Positions 8,129 through 18,671 of a stretch of 64,000 nucleotides of DNA are shown here, piece after piece. A program made the position numbers and the translations under genes. Below the pieces are notes generated by a model. That model was not told the origin of the DNA. It saw only the letters and a list, made by a program, of their open reading frames with translations, and ran no database searches. Source of the DNA: Parasulfuritortus cantonensis (GTDB taxonomy: Bacteria > Pseudomonadota > Gammaproteobacteria > Burkholderiales > Thiobacillaceae). The first letter of the stretch is position 1; each line of letters begins with the position of its first letter. The DNA lies in the NCBI RefSeq assembly GCF_004337445.1, contig NZ_SJZB01000042.1, forward strand, positions 124,001 to 188,000, written 5' to 3'.

Positions 8129-8761
8129 ATGTCGGGCTGGTATGCGTGGCTGAACATGCTGATTGGTCTGGTGGTCATCGTGAATCCGCTGCTCGGCGTG
8201 TCGGCGATCGCCACCCTGGCCGGCAACGAGAGCGCCGGCCAGCGCCATCACACCGCGCGCATGGCCGCGCTCACCGTGGCGGTGGTGATGACGATCTCGG
8301 CCCTGGCCGGCGAGTCGGTGTTGTCGCTGTTCGGCATCGGCATTCCGGAATTCCACGTCGGCGGCGGCATCCTGCTGCTGCTCATCGCTGTATCGATGCT
8401 CAACGCCCGCATGAGCGGCGCCCGCCATACCAGCGAGGAGGCGGACGAGGCCCAGGCGCGCGAGCAGGTCGGCGTGGTGCCCATCGGCATCCCGCTCCTG
8501 GCCGGCCCAGGCGCCATCAGTACCGCGATCATCTACGCCCACAAGAGCCAAGGCTGGCTCGACACCGTCGTGCTGGTGGGCGAGATCTGGCTGGTGGCCG
8601 GACTGGCCTGGCTGACCATGCGCGCCAGCGACCGCCTGATGGACCTGCTCGGCCAGACCGGTCTCAACATCGCCAGCCGGATCATGGGCCTGCTCCTGGC
8701 CGCCATCTCGGTCGGCTTCGTGGTGCAGGGCCTCAAGATCCTGCTGCCCGGCCTCGCTTAA
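8129..8761 (+). CDS. MarC-family inner-membrane protein
   Basis: A 210-residue integral membrane protein with about six hydrophobic helices, matching the MarC/YchE (UPF0056) family. Typical elements are the early helix ending VNPLLGVSAI and the motif GIPLLAGPGAISTAI near residues 118-132. The molecular function of the family is not established; it was once thought to be an antibiotic-resistance protein. The ATG at 8129 has a GGGAGGA Shine-Dalgarno; an in-frame ATG at 8111 is less likely. Its stop codon overlaps the stop of the convergent downstream gene in a TTAA. Confidence 0.88.
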   Translation: MSGWYAWLNMLIGLVVIVNPLLGVSAIATLAGNESAGQRHHTARMAALTVAVVMTISALAGESVLSLFGIGIPEFHVGGGILLLLIAVSMLNARMSGARHTSEEADEAQAREQVGVVPIGIPLLAGPGAISTAIIYAHKSQGWLDTVVLVGEIWLVAGLAWLTMRASDRLMDLLGQTGLNIASRIMGLLLAAISVGFVVQGLKILLPGLA

Positions 8762-10947
8762 GCGGGGCCGGCGTCCGGGGCGTCCAGGTCGGCCGGTGCC
8801 AGGCCGTCGACGTGGCGCCGGTACACGGCTTCGTAGGCGCTCTCCAGCGTCCTCGTGAAGCGCAGGGCATCGAACAGGGGTGCGCTCGCCAGGTTGGCCT
8901 GCAGCTTCGCGCGCACAGCCTGCAGCCGTTCCGGCTCGCTCGCCAGGGCCCATGCCAGGGCCTCGTAGGCGGCCGGGTCGGCGGTGACCAGTTCCGGCAG
9001 GTCCAGGGCGTGGAGCAGGCTGGCCCCGACCCGGCTCGGGAAGCTCCGGCCCATGCAGGTGACCATCGGCAGGCCCGCCCAGAGGGCGTCGCTGGCGGTG
9101 GTGTGGGCGTTGTAGTTGAAGGTGTCCAGGAACAGGTCGGCCAGGCGGTGGCGGGCCAGGTGTTCGGGCAGCTCGACCCGCTCGGCGAACACCAGGCGGT
9201 CGGCGTCGATGCCGTGCCGGACCGCTTCGGCGCGCAGGTTGGCCTCGGCCCAGCGGTTCAGGCGCAGCAGCCACAGCACGCTGCCCGGCACGCGCGCGAG
9301 CAGGCGCATCCAGATCGCGAAGGCGTCCGGCGAGATCTTGTAGTTGTGGTTGAAGCAGCAGAACACGAAGCCGCTGTCGGGCAGGCCGCATTCGGCCCGC
9401 GTCGGCGTCGTCGCGGCGATCGGGCGCCGGTCGTCGTTGACCTGGTAGCTGTGCGGCAGGTAGATGATCCGTTCGCTGTAGTGCGCGCGCTCCTCGGCCG
9501 GGATGACCACCGGGTCGGCGACCAGGTAGTCCATGAACGGGCTGGCCATGGTGCCCGGATAGCCGAGGTAGCTGACCTGGATGGGCGCCGCCCGGCGCGC
9601 GAAGATGCCGGTCCTGGCGTGCTCGGTGAAGCCTTTCAGGTCGACCGCGATGTGGATGTTCTCGTGCCGGGCCAGGCGGGCCACCGCCTCGTCGTCCAGC
9701 TTCCGGACGTCGTGGAAGACGTCGACGTTGTCGACCAGGTGGGCGCGCATCGCGTCCTGGCAGTCCGGCCCGAACGAGTAGGCGTGGATGCGGAAGCGCG
9801 CCCGGTCGTGCACGGCGAACAGGCGGGCCATCAGGTACATGGTGGCGTGATTGTGGAAATCGGCGGAGAAATAGCCGACGTTGATCGGCGTCTGCCAGGT
9901 GGCCGCCGGGAAGGGGTCGAGCTCGGCGATGCGGCCGAAGTTGGCCTTCGAATAGCATTCCGCGGCGTGGCGCTGGAAGCCGGGGTCGGTGGCCAGGGAT
10001 AGCAGCCCGAAGGGCGGCACGGCTTGCTTGTCGTTGGCGGCGATGGCCAGGCCGGCGGTCAATTCGGCCAGGCTGGCCCCGAAGCGGTGCCAGGCGCAGG
10101 TGCGGCCGAGCAGGATCAGCAGGGCGGCGCGGGCGTTGGTGAACTGGGGCGCCCGGGCGACCGCCCGGTCATAGCAGTCGATGGCCTCGTCGAGGCGTTT
10201 CTGCTCCTGGAGGACGACGCCCAGGTTGTAGTGGGCCTCGGCGACGTTCGGATCGATGGCCAGCACGCGCCTGAAGCAGGCGGCCGCTTCGTCGAGGTCG
10301 CCGCGGACCTTGTAGGCGTTGCCCAGGTTGTATTGCGCCTTGGCGAACCCGGGGTTGGCCTGCAGGGCCTGGCCGTAATGCGCGATGGCCCGGTCGAGGC
10401 CGTTGAGGGCCTGCCAGGCGACGCCCAGGTTGTAATGCGCCTCGGCCATCGTCGGGCGGAGCAGGAGGGCGCGTTCCAGGCTCTCGATCGCCTCGGCGTG
10501 GCGGCCGAGTTCGAGCAGGGCATTGCCCAGGTTGCAGTGTGCCTCGGCGAATTCGGGTGCCAGCGCCAGGGCCTGGCGGTAGCTGGCCGCCGCGTCGGCG
10601 AAACGGCCGGCGGCACCCGCGATGGCGCCCTGCAGGTTGTGCAGGAGCGGCACCCCGGGGTAGCGCGCAAGCAAGGTCCGGAGCCGCGCCTGTGCCTCCT
10701 GGAGGCGGCCCTGGTTGTACAGCGCGATCAGCGCGTTGAGGTCGGCCTGGGCGGGCGTCGCCGTGGCGGTTGCCGGCGGCGGCGGCCGCAGGGCCGCCAG
10801 CCCGCGCGCCGCGCGCTCGTTCCTCGGGTAGCGGGCGAGGACCTCCTGGTAGGCCTGCGCCGCCAGTTGGATTTCGTTCTTCCGGGCGTGCCGTTCGGCG
10901 CGCGCGAGCAGTTGCTCGACGCCCGGGGTCTTCTTGTCTGTCGCCAT
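8758..10947 (-). CDS. TPR-repeat O-GlcNAc-transferase-like protein (SPINDLY-like)
   Basis: A 729-residue protein. Residues from about 60 to 290 hold around seven tetratricopeptide repeats with the signature AEAHYNLGxxxxxxxxxxEAI. From about residue 335 to the end is an OGT-like glycosyltransferase domain: NVGYFSADFHNHATMYL, the QVSYLGYPGTMASPFMDY motif, a conserved HSYQVND region, FCCFNHNYKISPDAF and DTFNYNAHTTASDALWAGLP. Bacterial members glycosylate proteins, often flagellin or other surface proteins, with a sugar from a nucleotide-sugar donor; the target here is unknown. The start MATDKKTPG at 10947 is chosen because the upstream extension is low-complexity and unconserved. It is monocistronic and convergent with the MarC-like gene. 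Confidence 0.88.
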   Translation of the reverse strand: MATDKKTPGVEQLLARAERHARKNEIQLAAQAYQEVLARYPRNERAARGLAALRPPPPATATATPAQADLNALIALYNQGRLQEAQARLRTLLARYPGVPLLHNLQGAIAGAAGRFADAAASYRQALALAPEFAEAHCNLGNALLELGRHAEAIESLERALLLRPTMAEAHYNLGVAWQALNGLDRAIAHYGQALQANPGFAKAQYNLGNAYKVRGDLDEAAACFRRVLAIDPNVAEAHYNLGVVLQEQKRLDEAIDCYDRAVARAPQFTNARAALLILLGRTCAWHRFGASLAELTAGLAIAANDKQAVPPFGLLSLATDPGFQRHAAECYSKANFGRIAELDPFPAATWQTPINVGYFSADFHNHATMYLMARLFAVHDRARFRIHAYSFGPDCQDAMRAHLVDNVDVFHDVRKLDDEAVARLARHENIHIAVDLKGFTEHARTGIFARRAAPIQVSYLGYPGTMASPFMDYLVADPVVIPAEERAHYSERIIYLPHSYQVNDDRRPIAATTPTRAECGLPDSGFVFCCFNHNYKISPDAFAIWMRLLARVPGSVLWLLRLNRWAEANLRAEAVRHGIDADRLVFAERVELPEHLARHRLADLFLDTFNYNAHTTASDALWAGLPMVTCMGRSFPSRVGASLLHALDLPELVTADPAAYEALAWALASEPERLQAVRAKLQANLASAPLFDALRFTRTLESAYEAVYRRHVDGLAPADLDAPDAGPA

Positions 10948-11056
10948 ATTGGGTCGCTGCTTCGAATCGGTGTCCTTGGCCCCGGCAGGGCGGCTTGCCG
11001 CGCCGGTTCGGCAGCATACCACCCGGCCGGGGGGTGTCCCGTACCGGGACGCCGGC

Positions 11057-11770
11057 TCAGGCGTAGGGCAGGCCGAAGGTGCGCATGCGCCGTTCCTGCT
11101 CGATGCCCTGGAAGGCACGGAAACACTCGGCGTTGCGCCCGGCCAGGAGGGGCCGCAGGGCGAGCATCAGCTCGGCCGTCGAGACGGCGTCGGCGAGCGC
11201 GCTGTGGCGGGCGTAGTTGCCGATGTTGAAGTAGCCCATCCAGTCGTCCAGGGCGCGCAGCTGGCGGTTCGCGCCCGGGCACAGTTCGGGGGTCAGGAAG
11301 GCCAGGTCGGCCCAGGGGTGGTTGAAGCGCAGGCCCAGGTACTTGCGCAGGGTCTTGCTGATCATGGTGTTGTCGAACACCACGTGGAAGGCGATCAGAG
11401 GGTCCTTGCCGAGGTACTCCAGGAAGCTCAGCAGGGCCTCGACCGGCGGCACGCCGGCGCGCTGCGCCTCGCCGCCGATGCCGTGGATGAGGATGTTGTC
11501 CTTGCCGCTCACCTTGTCCTGCTGGAGCACGATCTCGAGGCCGTCGGCGAGGTCGATGCGGCCGTCGCGGATGGCGATGGCGCCGATCGCGATGAGCTTG
11601 TCCCGGTTCAGGTCGAGGCCGCTGCTCTCGACGTCGACGACCACGTAGCGGGCGGCGTCGATGGGCAGCTTGAGGTCGGCCGCCGGCAGGGCGCGCCAGG
11701 CATCCAGGCGGGCCTGCTGGGCGGCGTCGAGGCGGGCGCCGCGGCCGAACAGGGAGGCGAGCCAGTTCAT
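11057..11770 (-). CDS. 3'-5' exonuclease, DNA polymerase III epsilon-like
   Basis: A 237-residue DEDD-family exonuclease. The first motif is VVDVESSGLDL with Asp46 and Glu48. Motif II follows around AFHVVFDNTMI, and the third motif is near YARHSALADA with His and Asp. The N-terminal 35 residues form a short extension (LFGRGARLDAAQQARLDAW). Its ATG overlaps the stop of the upstream DUF294 gene by four bases, so they are coupled. In many proteobacteria this pair sits next to VC_2705-type symporters and is thought to have a signalling rather than replicative role; that role is inference. Confidence 0.87.
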   Translation of the reverse strand: MNWLASLFGRGARLDAAQQARLDAWRALPAADLKLPIDAARYVVVDVESSGLDLNRDKLIAIGAIAIRDGRIDLADGLEIVLQQDKVSGKDNILIHGIGGEAQRAGVPPVEALLSFLEYLGKDPLIAFHVVFDNTMISKTLRKYLGLRFNHPWADLAFLTPELCPGANRQLRALDDWMGYFNIGNYARHSALADAVSTAELMLALRPLLAGRNAECFRAFQGIEQERRMRTFGLPYA

Positions 11771-13662
11771 TCGCGGACCTGGTAGTCGAGGCGCAGCTTG
11801 GTCTGCAGCTTGCGGGCCTGGCGGAAGGCCTCCTTGAGGATGCGCCGGTCGAGGTTGTTGAGGCTGTCCGGGTCGATCTTGTTGCTCAGCTCGCTGCCCT
11901 GTTCGAGCTGCTGGTGGTGCAGGCGCAGGCGCAGCAGCTGGATGAACAGGAAGGCCTCGATGAAGGCCTCGGCGTCGACCTTGCGCAGGTGGCCGTGCTC
12001 GGCCAGTTCGCGCAGGCGGCCGACCGTGTTGGTCTGGCGCCCGGCGGTCGCCAGGGTGTAGATGCGGGCGGCGTCGACGAACGGCGTGATGCCGTTCAGC
12101 TTGAGGTCCAGGGTGTGGCCCTTGCCGGTGACGAAGTCGCGGATCAGGCCCAGCGGTGGGTCGTTGCGCAGGGCGTTGACGGCAAGCTGGTAGAGGAAGC
12201 GGGTGTTCTTGGGCGTGGCGTCGCGCAGCCAGTCGCGCAGTTCCAGGGCCAGGCGTTCGGCGCCGTACAGGGGCCGGAAGTCGAAGAAGATGGTGGCGTA
12301 GAGGAGGGCCATGGGATCGCCGTGGTCGATCCAGTTGGCGAAGGTCTCCTGCCATTCCTTGAGCGACAGGCACCACTTCGGGTTGGAGGCCATGACCTCG
12401 CCGTTGCAGAGCGGGAAGCCGCATTCGGCCAGGGCCAGGTTGACCCGCTTGGCGAACGGCAGGACCTGGGCGCGCACGGCCTCGGGGTCGGCGCCCTCGG
12501 GCAGGTCGAAGATGATGCCGTTGTCCTGGTCGGTGTTCAGGGTCTGTTCCAGGCGGCCTTCGGAACCGAGCGCCATCCAGCAGAAGGCGATGTCGCGCAC
12601 CGGGCTGGCGCGCAGTTCCAGCTCGATGATGCGGGTGGTCAGGAGGTCGTTCAGGGTCGAGATGATCTGGGTCAGCTGCTCGGCGGCGACGCCCTGGGCC
12701 ATCATGTTGTGGGCCAGTTGGCGGATGTCGCGGGCCGAGCCCTTGAGGGTGTCGAGGTGCTCGGCGTTGCGGATGGTGCCGCCGATCTGGCGCAGGCCGA
12801 CCCGCTGCAGGGAGAACAGGTCCTTCTCCGAGACCAGGCCCTTCAGGCGTCCTTCCTCGGCCACCAGGATGTGCCGGAAGCCATGCTTGGCCATGACCAG
12901 GGCGGCCTCGTAGGCGAAGGCGTGCGGCGGCATGGTGTAGGGGTTGGCGGTCATCACGCTGGCGAGCGGCTGGTCCAGCGCGGTGCAGCTCAGGGCCACC
13001 CGCGAGAGGACGTCGTGCAGGGTGAAGATGCCGACCGGCCGGTGCTCGCCGTCCACCGCGACCATGGAGCCGATGCCGTTCTTGTGCATGGTTTCGAGGA
13101 CCTGGCGCACCGGCGTCTCCGGTGCGCAGGTGATCGGTTCGCGCCGGATGATCGCCGACAGCGGGCTCGACATCGACTGCTGTTCGCTGGTGGACTTGGC
13201 GTACTGGGCCTGGATGACCTGCTTGGACTGCTCGAGCAGGTTGGCGATGCGCCGCGTGCAGAAGTCGTGGAAGGGTTCGCTCAGCCTGAGCAGTTCGCGG
13301 AAGTGCTCGGCGCTCAGCTCGTAGCAGAAGGTGTCGATGCCGGCCCGGTAGGTGCTGGTGACGCCGCGCTTGGACAGCAGGGCGCCGAGCGGGAAGCATT
13401 CGCCCTCGTGCAGTTCCAGCCAGGCGGCGTTCTCCTGTGCCCGCACCACGTCCTGTTCGCCCAGGATGACGCCCTGCTTGATCAGGTAGAAGGTCGCCAC
13501 CGGGGTCTCGGCCGGGGCCAGGACGACCTCGTCCTTGGCGTAGTAGCCGACCTTCAGGCGCTCGATCATCCAGACCAGGTGGTCGCGCTCCATCTGGTCG
13601 AAGGGGGCGTAGCGGCCCAGTTGGTCGAGCGTGGCGGCAAGCAGGGCGTAGGGAGTGGTCAT
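11767..13662 (-). CDS. DUF294 nucleotidyltransferase with cNMP-binding and CBS domains
   Basis: A 631-residue regulatory protein. About residues 15-135 form a cyclic-nucleotide-binding fold (EGECFPLGALLSKRGV). Residues about 155-285 hold a pair of CBS domains (VRQVLETMHKNGIGSMVAV and ALVMAKHGFRHILVAEE). From about 300 to 450 is a putative nucleotidyltransferase with GSEGRLEQTLNTDQDNG, the G-S-x-G-R and T-D-Q-D signature shared with GlnD-like enzymes. The C-terminal DUF294_C domain follows. No substrate is established. It forms a two-gene operon with the exonuclease and is divergent from the two-component genes at 13772. Confidence 0.9.
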   Translation of the reverse strand: MTTPYALLAATLDQLGRYAPFDQMERDHLVWMIERLKVGYYAKDEVVLAPAETPVATFYLIKQGVILGEQDVVRAQENAAWLELHEGECFPLGALLSKRGVTSTYRAGIDTFCYELSAEHFRELLRLSEPFHDFCTRRIANLLEQSKQVIQAQYAKSTSEQQSMSSPLSAIIRREPITCAPETPVRQVLETMHKNGIGSMVAVDGEHRPVGIFTLHDVLSRVALSCTALDQPLASVMTANPYTMPPHAFAYEAALVMAKHGFRHILVAEEGRLKGLVSEKDLFSLQRVGLRQIGGTIRNAEHLDTLKGSARDIRQLAHNMMAQGVAAEQLTQIISTLNDLLTTRIIELELRASPVRDIAFCWMALGSEGRLEQTLNTDQDNGIIFDLPEGADPEAVRAQVLPFAKRVNLALAECGFPLCNGEVMASNPKWCLSLKEWQETFANWIDHGDPMALLYATIFFDFRPLYGAERLALELRDWLRDATPKNTRFLYQLAVNALRNDPPLGLIRDFVTGKGHTLDLKLNGITPFVDAARIYTLATAGRQTNTVGRLRELAEHGHLRKVDAEAFIEAFLFIQLLRLRLHHQQLEQGSELSNKIDPDSLNNLDRRILKEAFRQARKLQTKLRLDYQVRE

Positions 13663-13771
13663 GGCTGGCGCAATCTAAGTACCCACGGCGCGCGGGGTTT
13701 TCAGGATAATCGCTTTGCCGCATGCTACGAAGGCGGCCTTACAGCATCCTTACTTCAGACAGGGCGTTGCC

Positions 13772-14437
13772 ATGCGCATCCTCATCGTGGAAGACGACGA
13801 AGTCCTGGCCGACAGCCTGGTCCGGGCCATGGTGGCGGCCGGCTATGCCGCCGACCACGCCGACGATGGCGAGGTGGCCCTGGCCATGCTGCTGGACGGC
13901 TGCTACGACCTGGCCATCCTGGACATCAACCTGCCGCGCATGGACGGCCTCGCCATATTGCGCCACGCCCGCGCGGCCAAGAAGACCCTGCCGGTGATCC
14001 TGCTCACCGCGCGCGACTCGGTCGGCGACCGCGTGCTCGGCCTCGACCTCGGGGCCGACGACTACCTCACCAAGCCGTTCTCGGTGGCCGAGCTGGAGGC
14101 GCGCGTGCGCGCCCTGCTGCGCCGGGGCCAGGGCGGCGGGGCGGCCACGCTGACCTGCGGCAGCCTCGAGTTCGACAGCGTCGGTCGCCGGGTGACCCTG
14201 GCCGGCGAGGTGGTCGAGTTGTCGGCGCGCGAGCTGGCCGTGCTCGAGACCCTGCTGTTCCGCCAGGGCAAGGTGGTCAGCAAGGAACAACTGATCGAGA
14301 GCCTGTGCGCCTGGGGCGAGGAGGTGACGCCCAACGCCATCGAGGTGTACATGCACCGCCTGCGCAAGAAGCTGGAACCGGGCGGCGTCGGCATCCGCAC
14401 GGTGCGTGGCCTCGGCTACCTGCTGGACAAGGCATGA
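13772..14437 (+). CDS. OmpR-family response regulator (QseB/TctD-like)
   Basis: A 221-residue response regulator. The receiver domain has acidic residues at positions 7-9 (VEDDE), the phospho-acceptor Asp51 (ILDINLPRMDG) and the conserved lysine in LTKPF near residue 100. A winged-helix DNA-binding domain follows from about residue 130, ending TVRGLGYLLDK. The start MRILIVEDD is fixed by the family N-terminus. Its stop overlaps the start of the histidine kinase gene (ATGA), giving a classical two-gene operon. The signal and regulon are not visible. It resembles QseB, TctD and PmrA-type regulators. Confidence 0.92.
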   Translation: MRILIVEDDEVLADSLVRAMVAAGYAADHADDGEVALAMLLDGCYDLAILDINLPRMDGLAILRHARAAKKTLPVILLTARDSVGDRVLGLDLGADDYLTKPFSVAELEARVRALLRRGQGGGAATLTCGSLEFDSVGRRVTLAGEVVELSARELAVLETLLFRQGKVVSKEQLIESLCAWGEEVTPNAIEVYMHRLRKKLEPGGVGIRTVRGLGYLLDKA

Positions 14438-15828
14438 CCGCCGCGCCCGGCCGCGACGAAGAGGACGACATCCTCTCCCTGCGCCACCACCTGGTGAACT
14501 GGTTGTTCACGCCGCTCTACCTGCTCCTGCTGTTCTCCACGGTGACCGGCTACATCGCGGCCCTCAAGCTGTCCAACCAGCCTTACGACCTGGTGCTCAC
14601 CGAGCGTGCCCGCCTGATGGCCAGCCGCTTCGACCTGATCCCCGAGGCCGAGCCGGTGACCGAGGCGGACCTCGTGCCCGAGGACGCCGAACACCTGTCG
14701 TTCACCCTGTTCGACGCCGGCAACCGGCCGCTGCTCGGCAACGCCAGCCTGCCCAGGCCGCGGCCGATCGACTTCGCCGCCACCGGGCCGCTCCTGCGCA
14801 ACACCTCGCTGGCCGGCGAGAAGGTGCGCGTGCTCACCCTGCACTTCCGCACCACCCGGCGCACGCCGGGCACCGAGTACGTCCTGGTCATGGCCGAACC
14901 GGTCAAGGACCGCCTGTTCCTCGGCCGCAGCATCCTCGGCAACATCGTCATCCCGCAGTTCATCTTCATCCTGATCGCCGGCCTGGCGGTGTGGCTCGGC
15001 CTCAAGCGCGGCTTCGAGCCGCTCGAGCGCCTGCGCCGCGCGGTCGCGCGCCGGCGCAGCGACGATCTCAGTCCGCTCGACGAGGCCATGGCGCCGGGTG
15101 AGGTGCGGCCGCTGATCCGCGAGGTGAATGCCCTGATCGAACGTCTCAAGGCGATGATGGATCAGCAGCGGCGCTTCGTCGCCAATGCCGCCCACCAGTT
15201 GCGTACGCCGTTCGCCGGCCTGCGTGCCCAGGCCGAGCTGGCGCGCCGGGCCGAGGCGCCACCCGGCGTGCACGCGGCGCTGGACGGCATCTGCGAGGGC
15301 GCCGACCGCTGCAGCCGGCTGGTCAACCAGTTGCTCACCCTGGCGCGCAACGAGCCGGAGGCCCGCGCCGAGGAGGGCCTGACCGACCTCGACCTCAACC
15401 GCATTGCCCAGGAGACCACCATGGACTGGGTGCCCGAGGCGGTGCGCAAGGACATCGACCTGGGCTTCGAGGGCGCGGTCGGCGAGTTGCCGCTGCGCGG
15501 CTACGATGGTGCCCTGCGCGACCTCATCGGCAACCTGCTCGACAACGCCATCCGCTACACGTCCCCGGGCGGCCGGGTCACCCTGCGCACCGGGCCGGGC
15601 CCCTGGCTGCGGGTCGAGGACAACGGCCCCGGCATCGCGCCCGAGGAACGCACCAAGGTGTTCGACCGCTTCTACCGGGTGGCCGGCTCGGGCCAGCCGG
15701 GCAGCGGGCTCGGCCTGGCCATCGTGCACGAGGTCGCGCAGCGTCACCACGCCCGCATCGCGGTCGAGGCCGGCGAGGGGGGCAAGGGCACGGTGTTCCG
15801 CGTCGATTTCAACGTCGGGGGGCGTTGA
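14434..15828 (+). CDS. Sensor histidine kinase (QseC/TctE-like)
   Basis: A 464-residue membrane kinase. A first helix lies at about residues 24-42, a periplasmic sensor of about 125 residues follows, and a second helix (FIFILIAGLAVWLGL) is at about 180. A HAMP-like linker precedes the dimerisation domain with phospho-acceptor His254 in FVANAAHQLRTPFAGL. The ATPase domain contains NLLDNAIRYT, the DNGPGI motif and GSGLGLAIV. The periplasmic part resembles the 2CSK_N sensor of TctE-type kinases, which often respond to carboxylates or metals. It is coupled to the response regulator by a four-base overlap. Confidence 0.92.
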   Translation: MTAAPGRDEEDDILSLRHHLVNWLFTPLYLLLLFSTVTGYIAALKLSNQPYDLVLTERARLMASRFDLIPEAEPVTEADLVPEDAEHLSFTLFDAGNRPLLGNASLPRPRPIDFAATGPLLRNTSLAGEKVRVLTLHFRTTRRTPGTEYVLVMAEPVKDRLFLGRSILGNIVIPQFIFILIAGLAVWLGLKRGFEPLERLRRAVARRRSDDLSPLDEAMAPGEVRPLIREVNALIERLKAMMDQQRRFVANAAHQLRTPFAGLRAQAELARRAEAPPGVHAALDGICEGADRCSRLVNQLLTLARNEPEARAEEGLTDLDLNRIAQETTMDWVPEAVRKDIDLGFEGAVGELPLRGYDGALRDLIGNLLDNAIRYTSPGGRVTLRTGPGPWLRVEDNGPGIAPEERTKVFDRFYRVAGSGQPGSGLGLAIVHEVAQRHHARIAVEAGEGGKGTVFRVDFNVGGR

Positions 15829-15980
15829 AGACGGCGCCGGGCGCGATTGACAGGGCGCGGCATTGCCCAGATCATCCCCATGTCATGAGTAGGGTTACGT
15901 GCTGACCGTCGGTCAGGGGAGCCGGCCCGGTTTCCCGGCCGGCGGTCTTTCATTCGGGCGCGGGAGGCGTCGGCGAAATC

Positions 15981-16385
15981 ATGATCAAGATCGACATTGC
16001 CGAGATCGACAAGCAGCACGCGCGCTGGCTGAAGATCATCGAGGGTTTCCGGGCCGTCGGGGTCGGCCACCTCACCGACGCCGCCGGCTTCGCGGCCGCC
16101 GAGCAGGCCCTGGCGGAACTGCTCGAATACACGCGCATGCACTTTGCCAGCGAGGAGGCGATCATGGCCCGGCACGGCTACCCCGGCCTGGCCGAACATC
16201 ATGTCCGGCACGGCGAACTGATGGCGGCGGTGGAGAAGATGCTGGCCGAAATACGCGCCCACAAGTCCAAGCTGACGCCGTTGAAGTTGAACCTGCTGGC
16301 GACCATCTGGCTGTTCGAACACATCGCCAAGGAAGACCAGGAGTTCGGTAGCTACGTGCACCGGACCGGTCATGCCGAAGGCTGA
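15981..16385 (+). CDS. Bacteriohemerythrin
   Basis: A 134-residue single-domain hemerythrin, an oxygen-binding non-haem diiron protein of the cytoplasm. The metal ligands appear in order: His13 (EIDKQHARW), His54 and Glu58 (MHFASEE), His73 and His77 (LAEHHVRHGEL), and His114 with Asp119 (LFEHIAKEDQEF). It has no signal peptide or fused domain, so it is likely an oxygen store or sensor suited to microaerobic life. It follows the two-component operon after 150 bases and is convergent with groEL, sharing a bidirectional terminator. Confidence 0.92.
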   Translation: MIKIDIAEIDKQHARWLKIIEGFRAVGVGHLTDAAGFAAAEQALAELLEYTRMHFASEEAIMARHGYPGLAEHHVRHGELMAAVEKMLAEIRAHKSKLTPLKLNLLATIWLFEHIAKEDQEFGSYVHRTGHAEG

Positions 16386-16401
16386 CCCGGCGCGGCAATG
16401 A

Positions 16402-16435
16402 AAAACCCCCGGCGGGTTGCCCCGCCGGGGGTTTT
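16402..16435. terminator. Bidirectional terminator
   Basis: A 15-bp perfect stem (AAAACCCCCGGCGGG with its complement at 16421-16435) around a TTGC loop. It has A residues on one side and T residues on the other, placed between the convergent hemerythrin and groEL genes. Confidence 0.94.
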
Positions 16436-16455
16436 CGGGCCTGCCTGGGTACGGC

Positions 16456-18114
<1,659 letters not shown>

Positions 18115-18246
18115 TTACTCCTAAATGTCTTTGACGGCGTTCCCGCCGAGGCGGGAATTCAGTATTTGGGATTACTCCGGGCTTCGACATCACATCGGCC
18201 ACCGGCCGATGTGAGCCTTTGCCGAAAATAACTTCGCAGCGCGAAT

Positions 18247-18537
18247 TTATTTTTCGACGACGCCCATGATGTCTTCTTCGCGCATGACCAGCAGTTCCTC
18301 GCCATCGACCTTGACGGTCTGGCCGGAGTACTTGCCGAACAGGACGCGGTCACCGACCTTGACGTCCATGGCGACCAGCTTGCCGCTGTCATCGCGCTTG
18401 CCGGGGCCGACGGCGACGACTTCGCCCTGGTCGGGCTTCTCGGTGGCGGTGTCGGGGATGACGATGCCGGAGGCCGTCTTGCGTTCTTCTTCCATGCGCT
18501 TGACGATCACGCGGTCATGCAACGGGCGGATTTTCAT
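18247..18537 (-). CDS. groS: Co-chaperonin GroES
   Basis: A 96-residue co-chaperonin. It begins [18 protein letters not shown] and contains the mobile loop [16 protein letters not shown] (about residues 20-35) and the conserved GEVVAVGPG. It caps the GroEL ring. The start at 18537 is set by the family N-terminus and the GGAGG sequence just upstream on the coding strand. It is the first gene of the groES-groEL operon, driven by a sigma-32-type promoter and a CIRCE operator. Confidence 0.97.
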   Translation of the reverse strand: MKIRPLHDRVIVKRMEEERKTASGIVIPDTATEKPDQGEVVAVGPGKRDDSGKLVAMDVKVGDRVLFGKYSGQTVKVDGEELLVMREEDIMGVVEK

Positions 18538-18598
18538 CGATTCCTCCTTGTAGAACTGAAATCCGATACTCGAAAACTCGACTTCGACGGGCCGGTTG

Positions 18599-18625
18599 TT
18601 AGCACTCGGGCCCTGCGAGTGCCAG
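18599..18625 (-). promoter_or_regulatory. CIRCE operator (HrcA site)
   Basis: TTAGCACTC, nine bases, then GAGTGCCAG: the CIRCE inverted repeat with two mismatches in the second arm (the consensus arm is GAGTGCTAA). It lies between the groES promoter and start codon, where HrcA repressor binding blocks transcription. Confidence 0.92.
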
Positions 18626-18628
18626 ATA

Positions 18629-18655
18629 ATATGGACGTGTCGGAGGGATTTCAAG
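18629..18655 (-). promoter_or_regulatory. Sigma-32-type heat-shock promoter of groES-groEL
   Basis: Read on the minus strand, CTTGAAA (18649-18655) and TCCATAT (18629-18635) are separated by 13 bases. This matches the sigma-32 consensus CTTGAAA and CCCATNT closely. CIRCE begins three bases downstream. Confidence 0.85.
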
Positions 18656-18671
18656 GGGCCGCCTTGCTAAG

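Noticed and set aside
10024..11229. Plus-strand frame opposite the TPR region
   Set aside because: The repetitive look comes from the antisense of TPR codons, not from a real repeat protein.
11914..14433. The long plus-strand extension upstream of the histidine kinase
   Set aside because: It runs antisense to the DUF294 gene and in another frame through the response regulator; the kinase's real start is the ATG at 14434 overlapping the regulator stop.
14416..15750. A 444-codon minus-strand frame opposite the histidine kinase
   Set aside because: No motif, and fully antisense to a kinase with intact H, N and G boxes.
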